In this document: in pieces, positions 23,004-24,797 of the stretch
How positions within the stretch are numbered: position 1 is the stretch's first letter
Layout of the letters: every line of letters starts with the position of its first letter
Assembly: GCA_016190205.1 (NCBI GenBank)
Contig: JACPQZ010000028.1
Span: 1 to 24,797, forward strand
Length of the DNA stretch: 24,797 bases
Direction of reading: 5' to 3'
Source of the DNA: Candidatus Omnitrophota bacterium
GTDB lineage: Bacteria > Omnitrophota > JACPQZ01
Translations under genes and position numbers: made by a program
Notes under the pieces: model-generated
Seen by the model: only the letters and a program-made list of their open reading frames with translations
The model's database searches: none
What the model was told of the DNA's origin: nothing

Positions 23004-24469
23004 ATCTGTTGCGGCAGTTGTGGGCCTTCATGCGGGCGGAGGGCCCGATTGCGGGCATTGTCATGGGCCCGGAGCACGTGTTTAAATGCACGGTTAGGAG
23101 GGAGGAGGGAGGAAGGATGATATGGGGCGAGAGGTCGGAGGCGCCTCTACCCAAGGACAGCGTGGTCAACGGTCACATCATGGATCCCGCAGCGGTGGCC
23201 CAGGTGCTTGGGCAGATGTTCCCAGGGCGCGGATACGCAGTGCGCCGGGTGGCTATTGCCCTAAATGTCCCCGGTCTTTTAAGCCGCACTTCCGACCTTG
23301 CTCCCATGGTGGGGGAGAAGTTAAAGAAGGCGCTTAAGGCCGAGGCGGACAAATATCTGCATGGAGAGGCGGCCGTGCTGGATTTATTCCATCTTGACCG
23401 GGCTCGTGTTTCCTGGGTGGCGGTTCCCCACGCCGCGGCGCAGGCGTACGCCGCCATGGCGCGCGCGGCGGGTCTCGACTTGGTTAGTCTGGATGCCTCT
23501 GCCCTAGCCGCCCTAAGGGCTTTGTCCGAAGATGTGCTCCCAGCTCGATCCAAGGATACGGTGATGGTTATTTTGGCTTCGGGTTCGCAGGCAGAGATCG
23601 TCTTGTTCAAGGAGGGCCTGCCGGTATTGAGGCGCAGCCTCTCGTCCACACAGGGTTCTGATATCATTCAAGAAGCCACTCTCACCCGGGCGTACTGGGA
23701 AGAGGAGACGCGGGGGGAGGCGATCGCAAAGGCGGTTATCCTGGATGACCACAATGAATCGGCGTCATGGGCGGAGGGGCTTCAAGAAGCGCTGGGAGGA
23801 ATTCCCGTCGAGCGGGCGGGCGTCTTAGGGACGCGGTTTGATTCCTACAATCTCTCCTGGGCTGTGGCGGCGGGGCTTGCGCTGCGTGGAGCGGTGACGC
23901 GGGCGTTTGACTTGAATCTCATTCCGCCCGAGAAGGCGGCTGTGGACAGGCGGCTTCGCTATGCGCTTGCGTCGGGCGTATATCTCGTGGCGGTGTGTGT
24001 GGCGTTTTTAGGTGTGGGACTTACGCTGTCCGCGTCGGCACGTTCCTGGCAGGTCAGGACCTTGGCCCTAGCGGGCCAGATGGGGGGTTCTCAAGATGTA
24101 GTCCAGGAGTGGGGCAGGTTAAACGCGGAGCGGGGGCAGCTTAAGAGGGCATTGGAGGAAATGGGGCGGCTGGCTGGAGAAGGTTCGAGCCCCGCCTGGT
24201 CAGAAATCATCCGTGACCTTGCCAAAAAGATTCCGGCCCAGGTTTGGCTGGAGCGTGTAGAACCGGTGGCCGGCGAGGAGGCTCTTTGTCTGATCGGAAA
24301 GGCCTATGCCCAGGAGGACGTATACCAGTACGTGCGGCTCTTGGGTGTTTCGCCTTTTTTTGTGGAGCCTACTTTAGATCGCACGGAAGGCACATCCCGC
24401 GAAGGCATGCAGGCGGTCCGGTTTATCATCACCTGCCCGGTGCGGGCTCTTTTGGAGAGGGCCCGATGA
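22988..24469 (+). CDS. PilM-PilN fusion (GspL-like pilus assembly protein)
   Basis: 493 residues combining two T4P inner-membrane partners. The N-terminal ~300 residues are a PilM/FtsA-like actin-fold domain. At 307-315 FDLNLIPPE is the PilN motif that normally docks in PilM, followed by a membrane helix at about 326-348 and a coiled-coil and periplasmic PilN domain with SEIIRDLAKKIPAQVWLERVEP. Fusion makes a GspL-like topology (cytoplasmic actin-like domain, one helix, periplasmic domain). It overlaps the pilin gene by 16 bases and the next gene by an ATGA. Confidence 0.85.
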   Translation: MGRAVNLLRQLWAFMRAEGPIAGIVMGPEHVFKCTVRREEGGRMIWGERSEAPLPKDSVVNGHIMDPAAVAQVLGQMFPGRGYAVRRVAIALNVPGLLSRTSDLAPMVGEKLKKALKAEADKYLHGEAAVLDLFHLDRARVSWVAVPHAAAQAYAAMARAAGLDLVSLDASALAALRALSEDVLPARSKDTVMVILASGSQAEIVLFKEGLPVLRRSLSSTQGSDIIQEATLTRAYWEEETRGEAIAKAVILDDHNESASWAEGLQEALGGIPVERAGVLGTRFDSYNLSWAVAAGLALRGAVTRAFDLNLIPPEKAAVDRRLRYALASGVYLVAVCVAFLGVGLTLSASARSWQVRTLALAGQMGGSQDVVQEWGRLNAERGQLKRALEEMGRLAGEGSSPAWSEIIRDLAKKIPAQVWLERVEPVAGEEALCLIGKAYAQEDVYQYVRLLGVSPFFVEPTLDRTEGTSREGMQAVRFIITCPVRALLERAR

Positions 24470-24797
24470 TCGCATTTAAGCCCCGGGACGTCCGCATTGA
24501 TCGTGAGCAGGGAATCTGGCTGGGAATCCTTTTCTTATTGACCGTGGGGATATGTTGGGTCCTCGTCCTTCCACGCGCGCAGGCGTTATCGGCCGCCCAC
24601 GCTCAATTCCGGGCGGAACGCGAGATGCAAGAAACCCGTGCTGTCAGGGCGGCGGACCTTGAGGTCTTGGAACGGGAGATCGACGAGCTGACGCGAAGAT
24701 GGGATTCCGTGAAGGGAAGGGTTCTCGCCACGGACCGGGTGACTGATTTTTTGAATGGGCTCACGAGCTTGGCAGAGGGTGAGGGCTGCCGTGTAGA
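24466..24797 (+). CDS. PilO/GspM-like pilus assembly protein, 5' part only
   Basis: The gene runs off the window. The visible 110 residues start at ATG 24466, overlapping the PilM-N stop. A membrane segment lies at about 18-35 (WLGILFLLTVGICWVLVLP), then a long charged coiled coil (about 40-82), then the beginning of a globular domain (VTDFLNGLTSLAEGEGCRV). This is PilO or GspM architecture, the partner of PilN/GspL. Downstream genes are expected to be PilP/PilQ or GspD-like. Confidence 0.75.
   Translation, partial: MIAFKPRDVRIDREQGIWLGILFLLTVGICWVLVLPRAQALSAAHAQFRAEREMQETRAVRAADLEVLEREIDELTRRWDSVKGRVLATDRVTDFLNGLTSLAEGEGCRV

Overview
The window is one arm of a chromosome from a moderately GC-rich Gram-negative bacterium. 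Lnt and type IV pilus/type II secretion (T4P/T2SS) inner-membrane parts point to a diderm cell. All supported genes are on the + strand and tightly packed, often with ATGA or GTGA stop/start overlaps. Gene order ftsH-folP-cdaA-ybbR-pdxJ-acpS-nnrD resembles Desulfobacterota, and the repeat-rich intergenes recall uncultivated diderm lineages such as Omnitrophota. The phylum is a guess; nothing here settles it.

Layout. (1) 93-5584: a lone response regulator; prfB with the classical +1 programmed frameshift; secA; lnt. (2) 5640-12655: ftsH, folP, then cdaA and ybbR (c-di-AMP synthesis and its regulator), pdxJ, acpS and nnrD. The cdaA-ybbR pair is bracketed by two 136-bp near-identical repeats in inverted orientation, and glmM, the usual neighbour, is absent. 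(3) 12656-12872: an AT-rich intergenic island that probably holds the promoter of everything downstream. (4) 12873-17077: a MerR-like regulator and a phosphorelay-like set, kinase-receiver-kinase-receiver. Both kinases end in a domain that looks like a degenerate GGDEF fold. (5) 17080-24797: a T4P/T2SS-type machine: PilB/GspE ATPase, PilC/GspF platform, GspG-like pilin, GspH-, GspI- and GspJ-like pseudopilins, a PilX/GspK-like pilin, a fused PilM-PilN (GspL-like) protein and the start of a PilO/GspM-like protein. No secretin is in the window.

Two things stand out. First, the GspJ-like pseudopilin carries a C-terminal lamin-tail-domain (LTD)-like module, which would put an LTD at or near a pseudopilus tip. 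Second, the window is peppered with short tandem repeats of at least seven unrelated sequences, all with the same 7-bp period. Some lie between genes. Others form the N-terminal leader peptides of three prepilins, the part removed by prepilin peptidase. Families inside coding regions are stop-free as read, while those containing stop codons sit only between genes. The period of 7, coprime with 3, means a uniform array encodes the same cyclic heptapeptide in every frame.
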